A stretch of DNA of 64,000 bases from Mixta mediterraneensis. GTDB taxonomy: Bacteria; Pseudomonadota; Gammaproteobacteria; Enterobacterales; Enterobacteriaceae. This document shows, one piece after another, positions 18,194-28,067 of the stretch. Under the pieces are notes generated by a model. It was not told where the DNA came from and made no database searches. It saw only the letters and a program-made list of their open reading frames with translations. A program made the position numbers and the translations under genes. The stretch's first letter is position 1. Each line of letters opens with the position of its first letter. The stretch is taken from the NCBI RefSeq assembly GCF_014946725.1, contig NZ_JACFXY010000010.1, positions 1 through 64,000 on the forward strand, in the 5' to 3' direction.

Positions 18194-19537
18194 TTATTGA
18201 TTGCGATGGCGCGCTTCAAGTCGTTTCTGCCGCCAGTTAAGCAGCGGTGTCACCGTTACGCCATGAATCACAATGCTGCACACCACCAGCGTCAGCGCCA
18301 TATCAACCATCAACTCGGCCTGTTCTCCCTCCATGCCATGAACCCAGGCGAAGGCAATATAGTTGAGGCTACCGATACCGCGAATTCCCAGCCAGCCGAT
18401 CAGCAATCGTTGCGCCATGGGAATGCCGCCGCCAATGGTCACAAGCCATACCGCCAACGGCCGGACAACCACAAACAGCAACAGTCCGAGCAGCACGCCG
18501 TTAAGGTTCCAGTGATGCACCAGCGTCACGCCCAGCACCACCATCATCAACGCAGCCAGCAAGCGTTCGATAGTATCGCCAAACGATAGCGCATCCCCTA
18601 CCACCAGCCCTACCGACTTGACCATGCCGTTGCCTTGCTGTTCCATACGTTTATTGGGGTTTACCAGCGCTTCGGCAGGCATTACACGCTCATCCTCAGA
18701 CATATCATCCGACTGATAACGTTTGAACACGCGTAGCTCGGCACGGCGCAAACCCACACCGGCGGCAAAGGCGGCGAGGAAACCGGATGCCCCTAACCAT
18801 TGCGCCAGCGCATAACTTAGCGCAATTAACGCCAGGGCAAGAAAGTCATTAGGCGCGACATCGCCATTCGCGCTGCGCAAGTGGGTTGCCAGCAAACCGA
18901 TTATTCGCCCAAGGACGAACCCTGTCAGCAGCCCGCCGCCAATCGCCCACAGCACCTCTCTTGCGCCCCACTGCGTCAGCAACGCACCGTTCAGGATCTG
19001 CCCGTTGAACAGCAGTAATGCCAGTACCAGCAACGGCAGAGCGGAGCCGTCATTCATTCCCGCTTCACTGGAGATCGCCACGCGCAGCGAATCATCATCG
19101 CGTGCATCGTTAACTGAAATCAGACTTGCCAGCACCGGATCGGTAGGCGCCACAATCGCCCCAAACGCCAGCGCCAGCGGCCAGTCAAAGCCAATAAGCC
19201 AGTGCACCAATACGGTCATCGCCATCACGGTCAACAGCATGGCAGGAAACGCCAGCCGAACGCCGGTACGCAAGCTGTGGGCTTTGAGCGGCAGACGCAG
19301 CTTCAGGCCGGTAATAAACAGGGACGCCGCCATGGTAATTTCGGTGATATGCGCCACCAGATCGGCATGGCTGAGTATGTCAATTTGCAGGACGTTAAAC
19401 ATCCATGGGCCACACAGCAAGCCCGCAACCAAAAAGAGGCCGAATGGAGTGACCGGCCCACGGTGTATCCAACCGGAAGCCAGTGACATTAGCAACAACA
19501 GGCAACCCGTTGCGGCTGTCCAGGCAAGAAAATCCAT
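18194..19537 (-). CDS. CPA1-family Na+/H+ antiporter
   Basis: 447-residue inner-membrane protein with 12-13 hydrophobic segments. It has the CPA1 family hallmarks: GAIVAPTDPVLASLIS (about 130-145) and EAGMNDGSALPLLVLAL with the ion-binding Asn-Asp pair (about 158-175). A 35-residue charged loop near residue 280-310 separates two membrane halves. Members exchange cytoplasmic Na+ or K+ for protons and support pH and salt tolerance. Exact ion is not predictable. Similar to NhaP-type antiporters. Confidence 0.85.
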   Translation of the reverse strand: MDFLAWTAATGCLLLLMSLASGWIHRGPVTPFGLFLVAGLLCGPWMFNVLQIDILSHADLVAHITEITMAASLFITGLKLRLPLKAHSLRTGVRLAFPAMLLTVMAMTVLVHWLIGFDWPLALAFGAIVAPTDPVLASLISVNDARDDDSLRVAISSEAGMNDGSALPLLVLALLLFNGQILNGALLTQWGAREVLWAIGGGLLTGFVLGRIIGLLATHLRSANGDVAPNDFLALALIALSYALAQWLGASGFLAAFAAGVGLRRAELRVFKRYQSDDMSEDERVMPAEALVNPNKRMEQQGNGMVKSVGLVVGDALSFGDTIERLLAALMMVVLGVTLVHHWNLNGVLLGLLLFVVVRPLAVWLVTIGGGIPMAQRLLIGWLGIRGIGSLNYIAFAWVHGMEGEQAELMVDMALTLVVCSIVIHGVTVTPLLNWRQKRLEARHRNQ

Positions 19538-19824
19538 AGTGATCCGTCTTAATTCGAGATTATCTCTAAGCCTGGCACAAGAATTGTCAGGCTGAAGGAT
19601 CAGTTTTTAAGGCGGGGCGGCAAAGCAGGGTCAGGCTAACAACGTTGGCTCCGGTCGATAATGCCGATCCCGCTAAAGAGACAGCCAGTAAAGATGCCGC
19701 TATTTTTGCCATGATGAAGAGAAAGTATCAGAGCTGGCAGAGCACACGAGCGGCCCCGGATGAGCTGAAGGCGAGACTTTTTGTACCGGGCCCTCACTGA
19801 GGACCCGTAAGCAGACGATCAGTT
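19538..19824. other. Intergenic with a possible decayed open frame
   Basis: A + strand frame stays open from about 19566 to a TGA ending at 19800 and reads ...PVDNADPAKETASKDAA, then MMKRKYQSWQSTRAAPDEL. The composition looks protein-like, but no good start with ribosome site precedes the first half. An ATG-ATG pair at about 19711 could begin a 29-residue peptide. I regard it as a remnant of an unknown gene. Confidence 0.3.
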
Positions 19825-20328
19825 TTAATGCCCTTGTTTCTCACCACGCGACATCTTATCCAGCCAGCCCATGACAAATGCCGAGAGCACGAACGTCAGG
19901 TGAATAATCACATACCACATTAGCTTGTCATTAGTGACATTGCGCGCTTCCATAAAGACGCGCAACAAATGAATAGAAGAAATTGCCACAATCGAGGCCG
20001 CGACTTTATTCTTCAGCGAGCCGGAATCCATCTTTCCCAGCCAGCTCAGCTTCTCTTTATTTTCATCAATGTCGAGTTTAGAAACAAAATTCTCATAACC
20101 CGACAGCATCACCATAACCAGCAGGCCGCCAACCAGCGTCATGTCTACCAGCGACAGCAGCAGCAGAATCAGATCGTTTTCCGCAATGCTAAAAATGCCG
20201 GGCAACAGGTGAAAAATTTCCTGAAAAAATTTGATGGTTAGCGCCAGCAATCCCAGCGAAAGGCCAATGTAAACCGGAGCCAATAACCAGCGCGATGCAT
20301 ACATCAGATTTTCGGCAAAACGTTCCAT
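19825..20328 (-). CDS. yqhA: UPF0114 inner-membrane protein YqhA
   Basis: 167 residues from the ATG at 20328, preceded by GGAAG; the frame is open 11 codons further but the E. coli protein starts MERF...NAMYASRW at this point. Four hydrophobic segments (about 12-35, 50-75, 105-125, 135-155) flank a cytoplasmic stretch [19 protein letters not shown]. The family TIGR00645/UPF0114 has no settled function. Strong conservation with E. coli YqhA supports the symbol. Confidence 0.92.
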   Translation of the reverse strand: MERFAENLMYASRWLLAPVYIGLSLGLLALTIKFFQEIFHLLPGIFSIAENDLILLLLSLVDMTLVGGLLVMVMLSGYENFVSKLDIDENKEKLSWLGKMDSGSLKNKVAASIVAISSIHLLRVFMEARNVTNDKLMWYVIIHLTFVLSAFVMGWLDKMSRGEKQGH

Positions 20329-20879
20329 AAGCTTCCAGTAATTTACCAATAAGTGAGGCATTATAACCGATGAACGGCAAATTTATTTCAATCCATTTTC
20401 ACAAATCCAGGCAAGCGCGCCTTATCAATAACAGTCTACACGCCGCACACCTTAGCAGTGCCTCGCGATTTTTATCGGTTTATCCGCTGATTTTTCAGCA
20501 AATTAAATTGTTTCGCAACCGGCTCTGAAGCCAGCCTTGTTAAACATCGCCCACACGTTCGGCTTGTTCTGCTGAAACATAGCGGTGCCTGCTCCGAAAA
20601 AGGTATGCGCGATCTTTCTGCTGACGATCTGGAACGCTGCATTGCGTAACGTAGCGATCGGCTGAGAACCAATGGTCACGTTGCGGATGAGTAACAGGGG
20701 CGGAGAAGCGAGAGACAGGCGCTGATTAATAAGGTGCTATTTCTCAGCGCATCATCAGCGCGTCGATTGTGGATCAGCCTCTGAGATAAGCACTCTGCTT
20801 TTCTCAGAGGCGATAAGACGTAAAGGTGCCTCACGTTTTTTCATCAAACGCGGCGGCAAGAATATCCTTTATCCGCACG
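20329..20879. other. Gene-poor stretch with a possible remnant and a strong hairpin
   Basis: About 550 bases without an intact gene. From 20491 to 20649 a + strand frame reads ...LVKHRPHVRLVLLKHSG and ...MRDLSADDLERCIA before TAA; it looks protein-like but lacks a start, so it may be a fragment of an unrecognised gene. At 20778-20810 an inverted repeat (CCTCTGAGA / TCTCAGAGG, 15-base loop) is perfect over nine bases, with no T-tract. Confidence 0.3.
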
Positions 20880-22274
20880 TTAAATTGCTTTGATGCTCTC
20901 TTCTTCCCTCTGTCTTTCGAAGCTTTCCTTACTGACCGGCTGTTCTTTACCGACACGCTCGATTGGGCCCATGACAAACAGGAACAGCACGGCGGCAAGC
21001 ACGCAGTGGGCGCCGACAAATGCCAGTCCAATGCTGTAGCTGCCGGTCAAACCGACGATGATGCCAAACAGCAGTGGCGTGACGAAACCGGCGATATTAC
21101 CGATGCCGTTAAAAATCGCGCCAGCCAGGCCAACCGCTTCTTTTGGCGCGGTATCGCTGATCACCGTCCAGGTGCCCGCTCCCGCCGCCACGCCTTTGCC
21201 AAAAAAGGCAAACGACATAATGGCGATAATGCCGACATTGCTGGGGATCACCGCCGCCAGCGTCAGACTTGCCGCCATCAGCATACCAACGATATAAGGA
21301 GTTTTGCGTGCCCAGGAAACGCTCCAGCCGTGCGCGAGCAGCTTGTCAGAGATGTAACCGCCGCTAATACCACCGAGGAAACCGAACAGCGCCGGAGCGA
21401 TAGTGGCTAAACCGGCATCAAGAATATTCATGCCGCGCGCCTGCACCAGATAAATAGGGAACCAGGTGATAAAGAAATAGCTCAGCGCAATGATGCAATA
21501 CTGTCCGAGGTAGGCGCACCATAACATACGGTTAGTCAGCAATTTCCTGAATATCGCTTTGCTCAGCACCGGACGCTCCTTCAGCGTTTTCGCGGAGTCA
21601 ATATCCACCAGCCCGCCCCCATCAACAATGTGGCGCAGCTCCGTTTCCGATACGCCTGTATGATTTCGCGGTTCACGCATATAACTGGCCCAGACAAGCA
21701 CGGTCACCACGCCAATGCCGCCTAATACGAAGAACGGCCATTCCCAGCCGTAGCGTGATACCAGCCAGCCGGAAAGCGGTGAGAATATGGCGACAGCGAA
21801 GTATTGCGCCGAACTAAACAGCGAAGAGGCGCGACCGCGTTCCGCGCCAGGAAACCACATGATAACCACGCGGGCGTTGGCCGGAAAACTTGGCGCTTCA
21901 ATCAATCCCAGCACAAAGCGCAGGCCGAACATCAGCACCAACGCACCGGTCATACCGCTGGAAAACTCACCGACAAAGCCCATCGCAATGGTGGCTATTG
22001 ACCAGAGAACCAGCGTCACGCCATACACTTTTTTGGCGCCAAAACGGTCAAGAAACAGGCCGCCGGGGATCTGGCCGATCACGTAAGCCCAGCTAAATGC
22101 CGACAGGATCAGTCCAAGTTGGATCGCTGACAGGCCAAACTCCTCTTTGATCGCCGATCCGGAGATCGACAGGATCGAGCGGTCGGCATATGCCACAACC
22201 GATAAGAACAAGATCAAACACAATATCCAGATGCGAACATGCGTCGTTTTGGTCACGCGTTTATCTTTCAACAT
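20880..22274 (-). CDS. MFS sugar-acid transporter (anion:cation symporter, GudP/DgoT-like)
   Basis: 464-residue inner-membrane permease with 12 predicted segments. The first helix region VAYADRSILSISGSAIKEEF and the loop GLFLDRFGAKKVYG are characteristic of the ACS subfamily that imports hexonates and hexarates (galactonate, glucarate, galactarate). The substrate cannot be fixed from sequence. No sugar-acid dehydratase or aldolase is adjacent. AAGGA lies before the ATG. It is divergent from the orphan sugar-binding protein at 22694. Confidence 0.85.
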   Translation of the reverse strand: MLKDKRVTKTTHVRIWILCLILFLSVVAYADRSILSISGSAIKEEFGLSAIQLGLILSAFSWAYVIGQIPGGLFLDRFGAKKVYGVTLVLWSIATIAMGFVGEFSSGMTGALVLMFGLRFVLGLIEAPSFPANARVVIMWFPGAERGRASSLFSSAQYFAVAIFSPLSGWLVSRYGWEWPFFVLGGIGVVTVLVWASYMREPRNHTGVSETELRHIVDGGGLVDIDSAKTLKERPVLSKAIFRKLLTNRMLWCAYLGQYCIIALSYFFITWFPIYLVQARGMNILDAGLATIAPALFGFLGGISGGYISDKLLAHGWSVSWARKTPYIVGMLMAASLTLAAVIPSNVGIIAIMSFAFFGKGVAAGAGTWTVISDTAPKEAVGLAGAIFNGIGNIAGFVTPLLFGIIVGLTGSYSIGLAFVGAHCVLAAVLFLFVMGPIERVGKEQPVSKESFERQREEESIKAI

Positions 22275-22693
22275 GAGGTGAATTCCTTAAAAAGGGGCAG
22301 CTCCATGCCGCAAAGATTTTTTTCAGGAATACCGCTGAAATTCCCCTGTCCAGGCAATATAGATAGAAGAGCAATAAAAGGTCATTGTGCGATTGGTGAG
22401 ATTATCAGACGCATTTGCCGGAAATTTTGGCATCTGCCACAACACGCAGTGCGACGCTGCACATAAGCCAAAAAAGAATCCTGTTTTTGCTGTGGAATGT
22501 GCGCCAGGTCGAAGAAATCGGTCACTATGACAGCTATGCGCCCTCTATTTTTCAGCAAAATGTGCACCCGTTAGCAACAGTAAAATCAGCAAGTTGCCAA
22601 AGCGCGGGCCGACACTTAGGCTACAAATGAATTCATTCAACCATTTTATTTTTGAATGAAAATAAAATTCTAAAATACCCTGCGGAGTTTGCG
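22275..22693. other. Divergent promoter region between MFS transporter and sugar-binding protein
   Basis: 419 bases separate the two starts. I see no gene; short open frames here have no coding character. The last 60 bases before 22694 are AT-rich (TTTTATTTTTGAATGAAAAT) and probably hold the promoter of the binding-protein gene. Confidence 0.4.
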
Positions 22694-23611
22694 ATGAAGA
22701 AAAACGCATTTGTATTGCTGTGCCTGTTAGGTGTCTCCACTTCTGCGCTGGCTGAAAAAATTGGCGTGTCGATGGCCTACTTTGACCAAAACTTTTTGAC
22801 TATTATTCGACAGGCGATTGATAAAGAAGCAAAAGCGCGCGGACTGGAAACGCAGTTTGAGGACGCACGCGGCGATGTCGGGCGACAAACCGATCAGGTG
22901 CAAAGTTTTATCGGTTCAGGTGTGGATGCCATCATCGTCGATCCGGTCGATTCGGCCAGTACACCGGTGCTGGCTAAGCTGGCGCAACAGGCGAAGATCC
23001 CGCTGGTATTCGTGAACCGTTCACCCGGCAATAAGGCATTGCCGCCAGGCGTCGTGTTTGTTGGCTCTGACGAACGCGAATCAGGCGTGCTGCAAATGGA
23101 AGCGCTGGCGAAGATGGCCAACTATCGCGGCAACGTCGCCATTATGATCGGCAATCTGACCGATGCCGGCGCATTGCAGCGCACCAAAGACGTTGAACAG
23201 GTCGTCGCGAAATATCCCAATATGAAAGTCGTGCTGAAACAGACCGCCAATTACTCGCGTAGCGAAGGCGTGGATCTGATGATTAACTGGCTGTCGAATG
23301 GCGAAGACATTGATATTGTCGCCGCGAATAATGACGAGATGGCGATCGGTGCCACCATGGCAATTGCACAGACGAAACCGAATAAAACCATTCTGATCGG
23401 CGGTATTGATGCGACACCAGACGGATTAAAATCGCTGGCTAAAGGCGGTATGCAGGTCACGGTTTTTCAGGATGGGATTGGACAGGGCAAAAAATCGGTT
23501 GAAGTGGCACAACGTTTAATGAAAGGCGAAAAAGTCGATTCGCATCAATGGATCCCCTTTGAGCTGGTCACTAAACAGAATATGCAGCAGTACGTTGAAA
23601 AAAGTAAATAA
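22694..23611 (+). CDS. Periplasmic sugar-binding protein of an ABC importer (RbsB-like, orphan)
   Basis: 305 residues with signal peptide (MKKNAFVLLCLLGVSTSALA, cleaved before EKIGVSM). The mature protein is a type I periplasmic binding fold: IGVSMAYFDQNFLTIIRQAI, then GVDAIIVDPVDS, PLVFVNRSPG and the hinge-side DIVAANNDEMAIG. It is similar to ribose/rhizopine/galactofuranose-binding proteins. The start is chosen at 22694 because GCGGAG precedes it and the signal peptide begins there. No ATPase or permease is near, so it must serve a transporter encoded elsewhere. A terminator follows directly. Confidence 0.88.
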   Translation: MKKNAFVLLCLLGVSTSALAEKIGVSMAYFDQNFLTIIRQAIDKEAKARGLETQFEDARGDVGRQTDQVQSFIGSGVDAIIVDPVDSASTPVLAKLAQQAKIPLVFVNRSPGNKALPPGVVFVGSDERESGVLQMEALAKMANYRGNVAIMIGNLTDAGALQRTKDVEQVVAKYPNMKVVLKQTANYSRSEGVDLMINWLSNGEDIDIVAANNDEMAIGATMAIAQTKPNKTILIGGIDATPDGLKSLAKGGMQVTVFQDGIGQGKKSVEVAQRLMKGEKVDSHQWIPFELVTKQNMQQYVEKSK

Positions 23612-24150
23612 ATGCGAAACCGGAGCAGCTGAACGGCTGCTCCGTTCTTTATCTGGTAGGCAATAATCGTCGCCATCATCACCACATCATGCAGTTTACC
23701 TTCCCGCAGCGATGCCTGCCGACGCACACCTTCGCGCTCAAAGCCGAGACGTTCATACAAGCGCAGCGCACGGTGATTATCGTGAAACACTTCCAGTTCG
23801 ATGCGCGTCACGCCCAACCAGTTTTGCGCATATTCTATGCCAGTACGAATCAAACGCTCGCCTACTCCACGTCCGCTAAAGGCGGGATCAACGCCGATGC
23901 CAAAGCTGATGCAATGGCGGGTACGCGGCTTATTATCGACAAACAGCGTTAACTCGCCCACCATCTGGCGATCAATTTCGGCGATAAAGGCGATATAACC
24001 TTCAGCGTCCATTTTTATAAATTTCTTTTCCCACGTGGCTACGCTTGGATACGGCATTTGTAGCGTCCAGGGATAAACATCAGGATGGCTGTACAAACGC
24101 TGATAAGCCGCAGCATCGCCTGGTTCACGTCCACGAATAATAATTTCCAT
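23545..24150 (-). CDS. GNAT N-acetyltransferase (YhhY/AaaT-like) with an unusual C-terminal extension
   Basis: The first ~163 residues form a GNAT fold: EIIIRGREPGDAAAY at the start, acetyl-CoA loop GVGVDPAFSGRGVGERL-type block (about 85-105) and LRLYERLGFEREGVRRQ near the end. E. coli YhhY, an amino-acid N-acetyltransferase of about 162 residues, ends at the equivalent point. Here translation continues about 38 residues (...FRIYLLFSTYC...) through a terminator hairpin and 67 bases into the convergent gene. The extra tail has no family counterpart and suggests loss of the native stop. AGGAG lies before the ATG. Confidence 0.8.
   Translation of the reverse strand: MEIIIRGREPGDAAAYQRLYSHPDVYPWTLQMPYPSVATWEKKFIKMDAEGYIAFIAEIDRQMVGELTLFVDNKPRTRHCISFGIGVDPAFSGRGVGERLIRTGIEYAQNWLGVTRIELEVFHDNHRALRLYERLGFEREGVRRQASLREGKLHDVVMMATIIAYQIKNGAAVQLLRFRIYLLFSTYCCIFCLVTSSKGIH
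23621..23650 (+). terminator. Rho-independent terminator after the sugar-binding protein
   Basis: CGGAGCAGC - TGAACG - GCTGCTCCG followed by TTCTTT. It begins 10 bases after the stop of the + strand gene and lies inside the 3' extension of the convergent GNAT gene. Confidence 0.8.
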
Positions 24151-24222
24151 ATTTTCTCCTGTTAGACGATAGGTTTTATTGCACTAAGCTGTAACTCTTC
24201 ATGGGACGGAAAGAGTGAATCT

Positions 24223-26056
24223 ATGTTGTATCGTCGTTTTGAACGTTTTATCAATATTTTTCAGGATGCTCCCACCGATACGCCGCCATCCTCAGTCTGG
24301 CCTTTCTATCTTTATTACCTGCGTCAGGTGTGGCCCAGTTTCGCCGCGCTACTGGTCGTGGGGCTAGGATCAGCGCTGATTGAAGTAGCGCTTTTCAGCT
24401 ATTTAAGCCGCATTATTGACCTGGTTAACCATTCAACACCCGCCAGCCTGTTCAGTGATAACGGGCGAATTTTATTGTGGATGGGTTTTGTCGCGCTGAT
24501 CCTGCGGCCAGTTTTTATTGCTCTGCATGACATGCTGGTACATCAGAGTATTAATCCCAGTATGACCAGCATGATCCGCTGGCAACACCACAATTATGTG
24601 TTGCGTCAGAGCCTGAATTTCTTTCAGAGCGATTTCGCGGGGCGCATTGCACAGCGCATTATGCAAACGGGCAACGCGCTGCGTGATTCTGCGGTGCAGC
24701 TGGTAGACGCTATCTGGCACGTGCTGATTTATGCCGTGACCTCGCTGTTCTTGTTCGCCGAGGCGGACTGGCGTTTGATGATCCCCCTGGTGATCTGGAT
24801 TATTGCGTATAGCGCCTCGCTGCGTTTCTTTGTGCCACGCGTGAAAGCGCGTTCGGTGGTGTCGTCGGAAGCGCGCTCAAAATTGATGGGAACCATTGTG
24901 GATGGATACACCAATATCGCCACCATCAAACTGTTCGCCCACAGCGATTTAGAACGTCAATACGCCCGTGAAGCCATCCAGGAGCAAACCGATAAAACAC
25001 AGCATGCCAGCCGCATGGTGACCAAGTATGGATTTAACGCTGTCAGCGCTGAACGGCCTGCTGATTGTCTCCACCTCCGGGCTGGCGCTGTGGTTATGGA
25101 GTGAATCGCTGATTAGCGTCGGCGCCATCGCGCTGGCGACCGGCCTGGTGATCCGCCTGGTGAATATGTCTGGCTGGATTATGTGGGTAGTGAACGGCAT
25201 TTTCGAAAATATCGGCATGGTGCAGGATGGCCTGAATACCATTGCCCAGCCGCTCAGCGTGCAGGATGTACCAAAGGCTAAAGCGCTGGAAGTCACACGC
25301 GGCAATATCCGTTTTGAAGATGTGCGCTTCGATTACGGCGGTGGCCGTCAGGTCATTAACCGCCTCAACCTCGACATTAAACCCGGTGAGAAAATTGGAC
25401 TGATTGGCCCGTCTGGCGCAGGCAAATCCACTATGGTGAATTTACTGCTGCGGCTGTACGACCTGAACGGTGGCCGCATTATGATTGATAATCAAAACAT
25501 TGCAGACGTCTCGCAGGAGAGCCTGCGCGGCCAGATTGGCATGATCACTCAGGATACCTCGCTGTTACACCGCTCAATCCGTGAAAACTTGCGGTATGGA
25601 CGCCCCGATGCCAGCGAGCAGGAACTGGCGACGGCAATTCATCGTGCCCGTGCCGATGAATTTATTCCGTTACTGTCCGATTCGCTGGGACGCACCGGAT
25701 TAGATGCGCACGTTGGTGAGCGCGGCGTGAAGTTGTCGGGCGGTCAACGTCAACGTGTGGCGATTGCGCGCGTATTACTGAAAGACGCGCCAATTCTGAT
25801 TATGGATGAAGCGACCTCCGCGCTTGATTCGGAAGTCGAAGCAGCCATTCAGGAAAGCCTGGAATCGTTGATGCAGGGTAAAACGGTGATCGCCATTGCG
25901 CACCGTTTATCAACCATCGCGAAAATGGATCGCTTAGTCGTGCTGGAGAAAGGTGAGATTGTCGAGATGGGCAGCCACCGCGAACTGCTGGCACAAAACG
26001 GCCTGTACGCCCGCTTATGGCAACATCAAACCGGTGGTTTCGTCGGCGCCGATTAA
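24223..26056 (+). pseudogene. Frameshifted ABC exporter (fused permease/ATPase)
   Basis: The first frame (24223-25104) encodes the six-helix exporter membrane domain; the second (entered about 25027, to 26056) encodes the last helices and the ATPase. The ATPase has Walker A GPSGAGKST, signature LSGGQRQR, Walker B ILIMDEATS and the H-loop AHRLST. The two are offset by one base. Dropping one A from ACCAAGTATGG (25021-25031) joins ...SRMVTS to MDLTLSALNGLL and gives a normal 610-residue half-transporter of the MsbA/lipid or multidrug exporter type. The substrate is unknown. All motifs are intact, so the lesion is either very recent or a sequence error. Confidence 0.88.
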
Positions 26057-27174
26057 TCACCACGTCGATAGGGTAAGGCGTCGCGCGCTTCCTCAGCCCA
26101 GGCGCGCACGCCCTCTCTTTCCTGCTGAAGAAATTCATTCACGGCTTCGCGCAGGCCCGGATGCATTAAGTAATGCCACGAATGGGTGATCAGCGGCTCG
26201 AAGCCGCGCACCAGTTTATGCTCCCCTTGCGCCCCCGCATCAAAGCGCTGCAATCCTTCGGCGATAGCAAAATCCATTCCCTGATAGAAGCAGGTTTCAA
26301 AGTGCAGCCGATCGAACTCTGCCAGACATCCCCAATAACGCCCATAGAGTGCTTTACCATCCTTGAGGTAAAACGCCATCGCGGCCGGTTGCTGCTGTAG
26401 GCGTGCAATCACAACGCGGATATTTTGTGGCATCCGCTCAGCCAGCAGGCTAAAGAAATCACGCGTCAGATAAGGCCGTTGACCGCGTACCGCGTAGGTA
26501 TTGGCGTAGCAGGTATAAACAAAATCCCACTGATCCTCACGCAGCTGATCGCCACGATAGCCGTCAAATTCGAGGCCGCTCTGCATTACCTGTTCACGCT
26601 CTTTGCGCAACTGTTTGCGCTTACGTGACATTAGCGTGTCGAGAAAATCCTGGAAGTCGCGATAGCCGCGATTGTGCCAGTGATATTGAAGCCCCAACCG
26701 TGCCAGCCAGTTTTCACTTTGCAATAACCGGTTAGCCTGTGCATCAGTGAAATTAATATGCGCGCTGCTCAGGCCGCTTTTGCGCAGCGTTTCCGGTAAA
26801 GCAGCCAGCAGCTGAGCGACTGCACTGGCGTCACCGAGCAAGCGCGCGCCAGTCACCGGGCTAAAAGGGATCGCGCCGAGCCATTTGGGATAATAGCGAA
26901 TGCCTGCGCGCTGGCTGGCATCGGCCCACGCGTGATCAAAGACGTATTCGCCCATTGAATGGCGTTTGCGGTAGCCGGGGATTGCGGCACGTAATATGCC
27001 GTTTTCGCGCCACAACAGGTGATCGGGCTGCCAGCCGGATTCAGCGCGCACACTGCCGCTCTCCTCAAGGCTGGCAAGAAAAGCATGGCGTAAAAAAGGT
27101 TGATCGTCAGGTAAGATCGCATCCCACTCGGCGGCAGCGATTTCCGCTAATGAAGTCAGGTGAATCAGCGACAT
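26053..27174 (-). CDS. FemAB-like/GNAT-superfamily protein (DUF482)
   Basis: 373 residues from the ATG at 27174, with GGAG six bases before it. The sequence carries the FemAB-like (PF04339) landmarks: FLRHAFLASLEESGSV near the start, the KWLGAIPFSPVTG stretch (about 98-112), SRKRKQLRKERE (about 190) and the closing GEHKLVRGFEP. Related Fem proteins transfer amino acids from aminoacyl-tRNA to peptidoglycan precursors, but the Gram-negative DUF482 group has no proven reaction. Its stop overlaps that of the convergent ABC exporter by four bases. Confidence 0.82.
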   Translation of the reverse strand: MSLIHLTSLAEIAAAEWDAILPDDQPFLRHAFLASLEESGSVRAESGWQPDHLLWRENGILRAAIPGYRKRHSMGEYVFDHAWADASQRAGIRYYPKWLGAIPFSPVTGARLLGDASAVAQLLAALPETLRKSGLSSAHINFTDAQANRLLQSENWLARLGLQYHWHNRGYRDFQDFLDTLMSRKRKQLRKEREQVMQSGLEFDGYRGDQLREDQWDFVYTCYANTYAVRGQRPYLTRDFFSLLAERMPQNIRVVIARLQQQPAAMAFYLKDGKALYGRYWGCLAEFDRLHFETCFYQGMDFAIAEGLQRFDAGAQGEHKLVRGFEPLITHSWHYLMHPGLREAVNEFLQQEREGVRAWAEEARDALPYRRGD

Positions 27175-27461
27175 CAACAACTCCAGACAAGTTCGGGCGA
27201 GCGATCAGTCAAGCAGGTTTTTGGAGACAGGGGAAGCGCGATGGCACCTAATGTGAAGGCTGCGAGCCGCTTATTTACCCGTCTATGGCTGCCAGCCATC
27301 GTGATGGATCGCCTTGTCGGCGATCGGAAATTTGTTACCATGCGTGGAACTGTTAGTATCGATCACATCAGCCCGGTCATTATTCAATCAACACATTGCA
27401 TCTCAACTGTATGGTTCCGCCAGACCCAGCCCTGAGTCATTACGGTTTTCAAGGAATAAAC
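27175..27461. other. Intergenic promoter region
   Basis: Divergent gap between the FemAB-like gene and the esterase gene. Open frames here are short and lack ribosome sites. A promoter for the esterase is expected; AAGGA lies 6 bases before its ATG. Confidence 0.35.
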
Positions 27462-28067
27462 ATGGCAAAAGCACTGGTGATTTTTCTGCATGGCGTAGGC
27501 AGCAACGGCGACGATCTTGCACCGATTGGTCGGCATTGGTCATCATTTTTACCGGATGTGGCGTTTGCTTCGCCAGATGCGCCTTACGCCTTTGAGCAAG
27601 GGTTCGGGTATCAATGGTTTAGCCTGACAGGCGTAACTGCAAAGAACCGCCCAGCCCGCGTGCGTGCAGCGCGGGATGCATTTGACGCCACAATCAGCGC
27701 GATCATGGCGCAAAACGGCATGGCCGATCGCTGGGAAAACGTCATGCTGGTAGGTTTTTCACAAGGATCGATTATGGCGCTGGATGCGTTGGCAAGTGGA
27801 CGCCACCCGCTGGCGGGCGTGGTCGCTTTTTCAGGCCGACTGGCGTTTGATGGTCCGCTTACGCCGCAAGCTTATACGCCGGTTTTGCTGATTCATGGAC
27901 GCGCCGACGAGGTTATTCCGTGGCGCGAAAGCGAGTCAGCGACAGAGCGGCTTAAAAGCGCTGGCATCGCCACCGAAACGCGGTTTGAACCTAATACCGG
28001 ACATACGATTTCTGCCCAGGGCGCGATGGATGCTGTAGCGTTTATCGCGCAGTGTTTACAGGATTAA
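27462..28067 (+). CDS. Phospholipase/carboxylesterase-family serine hydrolase (YpfH-like)
   Basis: 201 residues, single alpha/beta hydrolase domain. N-terminal FLHGVGSNGDDLAPIG forms the oxyanion region; GFSQGS holds the nucleophile (about Ser108), HGRADEVIPW the Asp and NTGHTISAQG the His. The family acts on short acyl or aryl esters. The start at 27462 fits the AAGGA site and family N-terminus; the frame is open 22 codons further. It overlaps the stop of the convergent isomerase gene by four bases. Confidence 0.85.
   Translation: MAKALVIFLHGVGSNGDDLAPIGRHWSSFLPDVAFASPDAPYAFEQGFGYQWFSLTGVTAKNRPARVRAARDAFDATISAIMAQNGMADRWENVMLVGFSQGSIMALDALASGRHPLAGVVAFSGRLAFDGPLTPQAYTPVLLIHGRADEVIPWRESESATERLKSAGIATETRFEPNTGHTISAQGAMDAVAFIAQCLQD

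Noticed and set aside
24223..26056. Programmed frameshifting as explanation for the split ABC exporter
   Set aside because: No slippery sequence at the junction (CCAAGTATGG) and the family is always single-frame; a one-base insertion explains it better.
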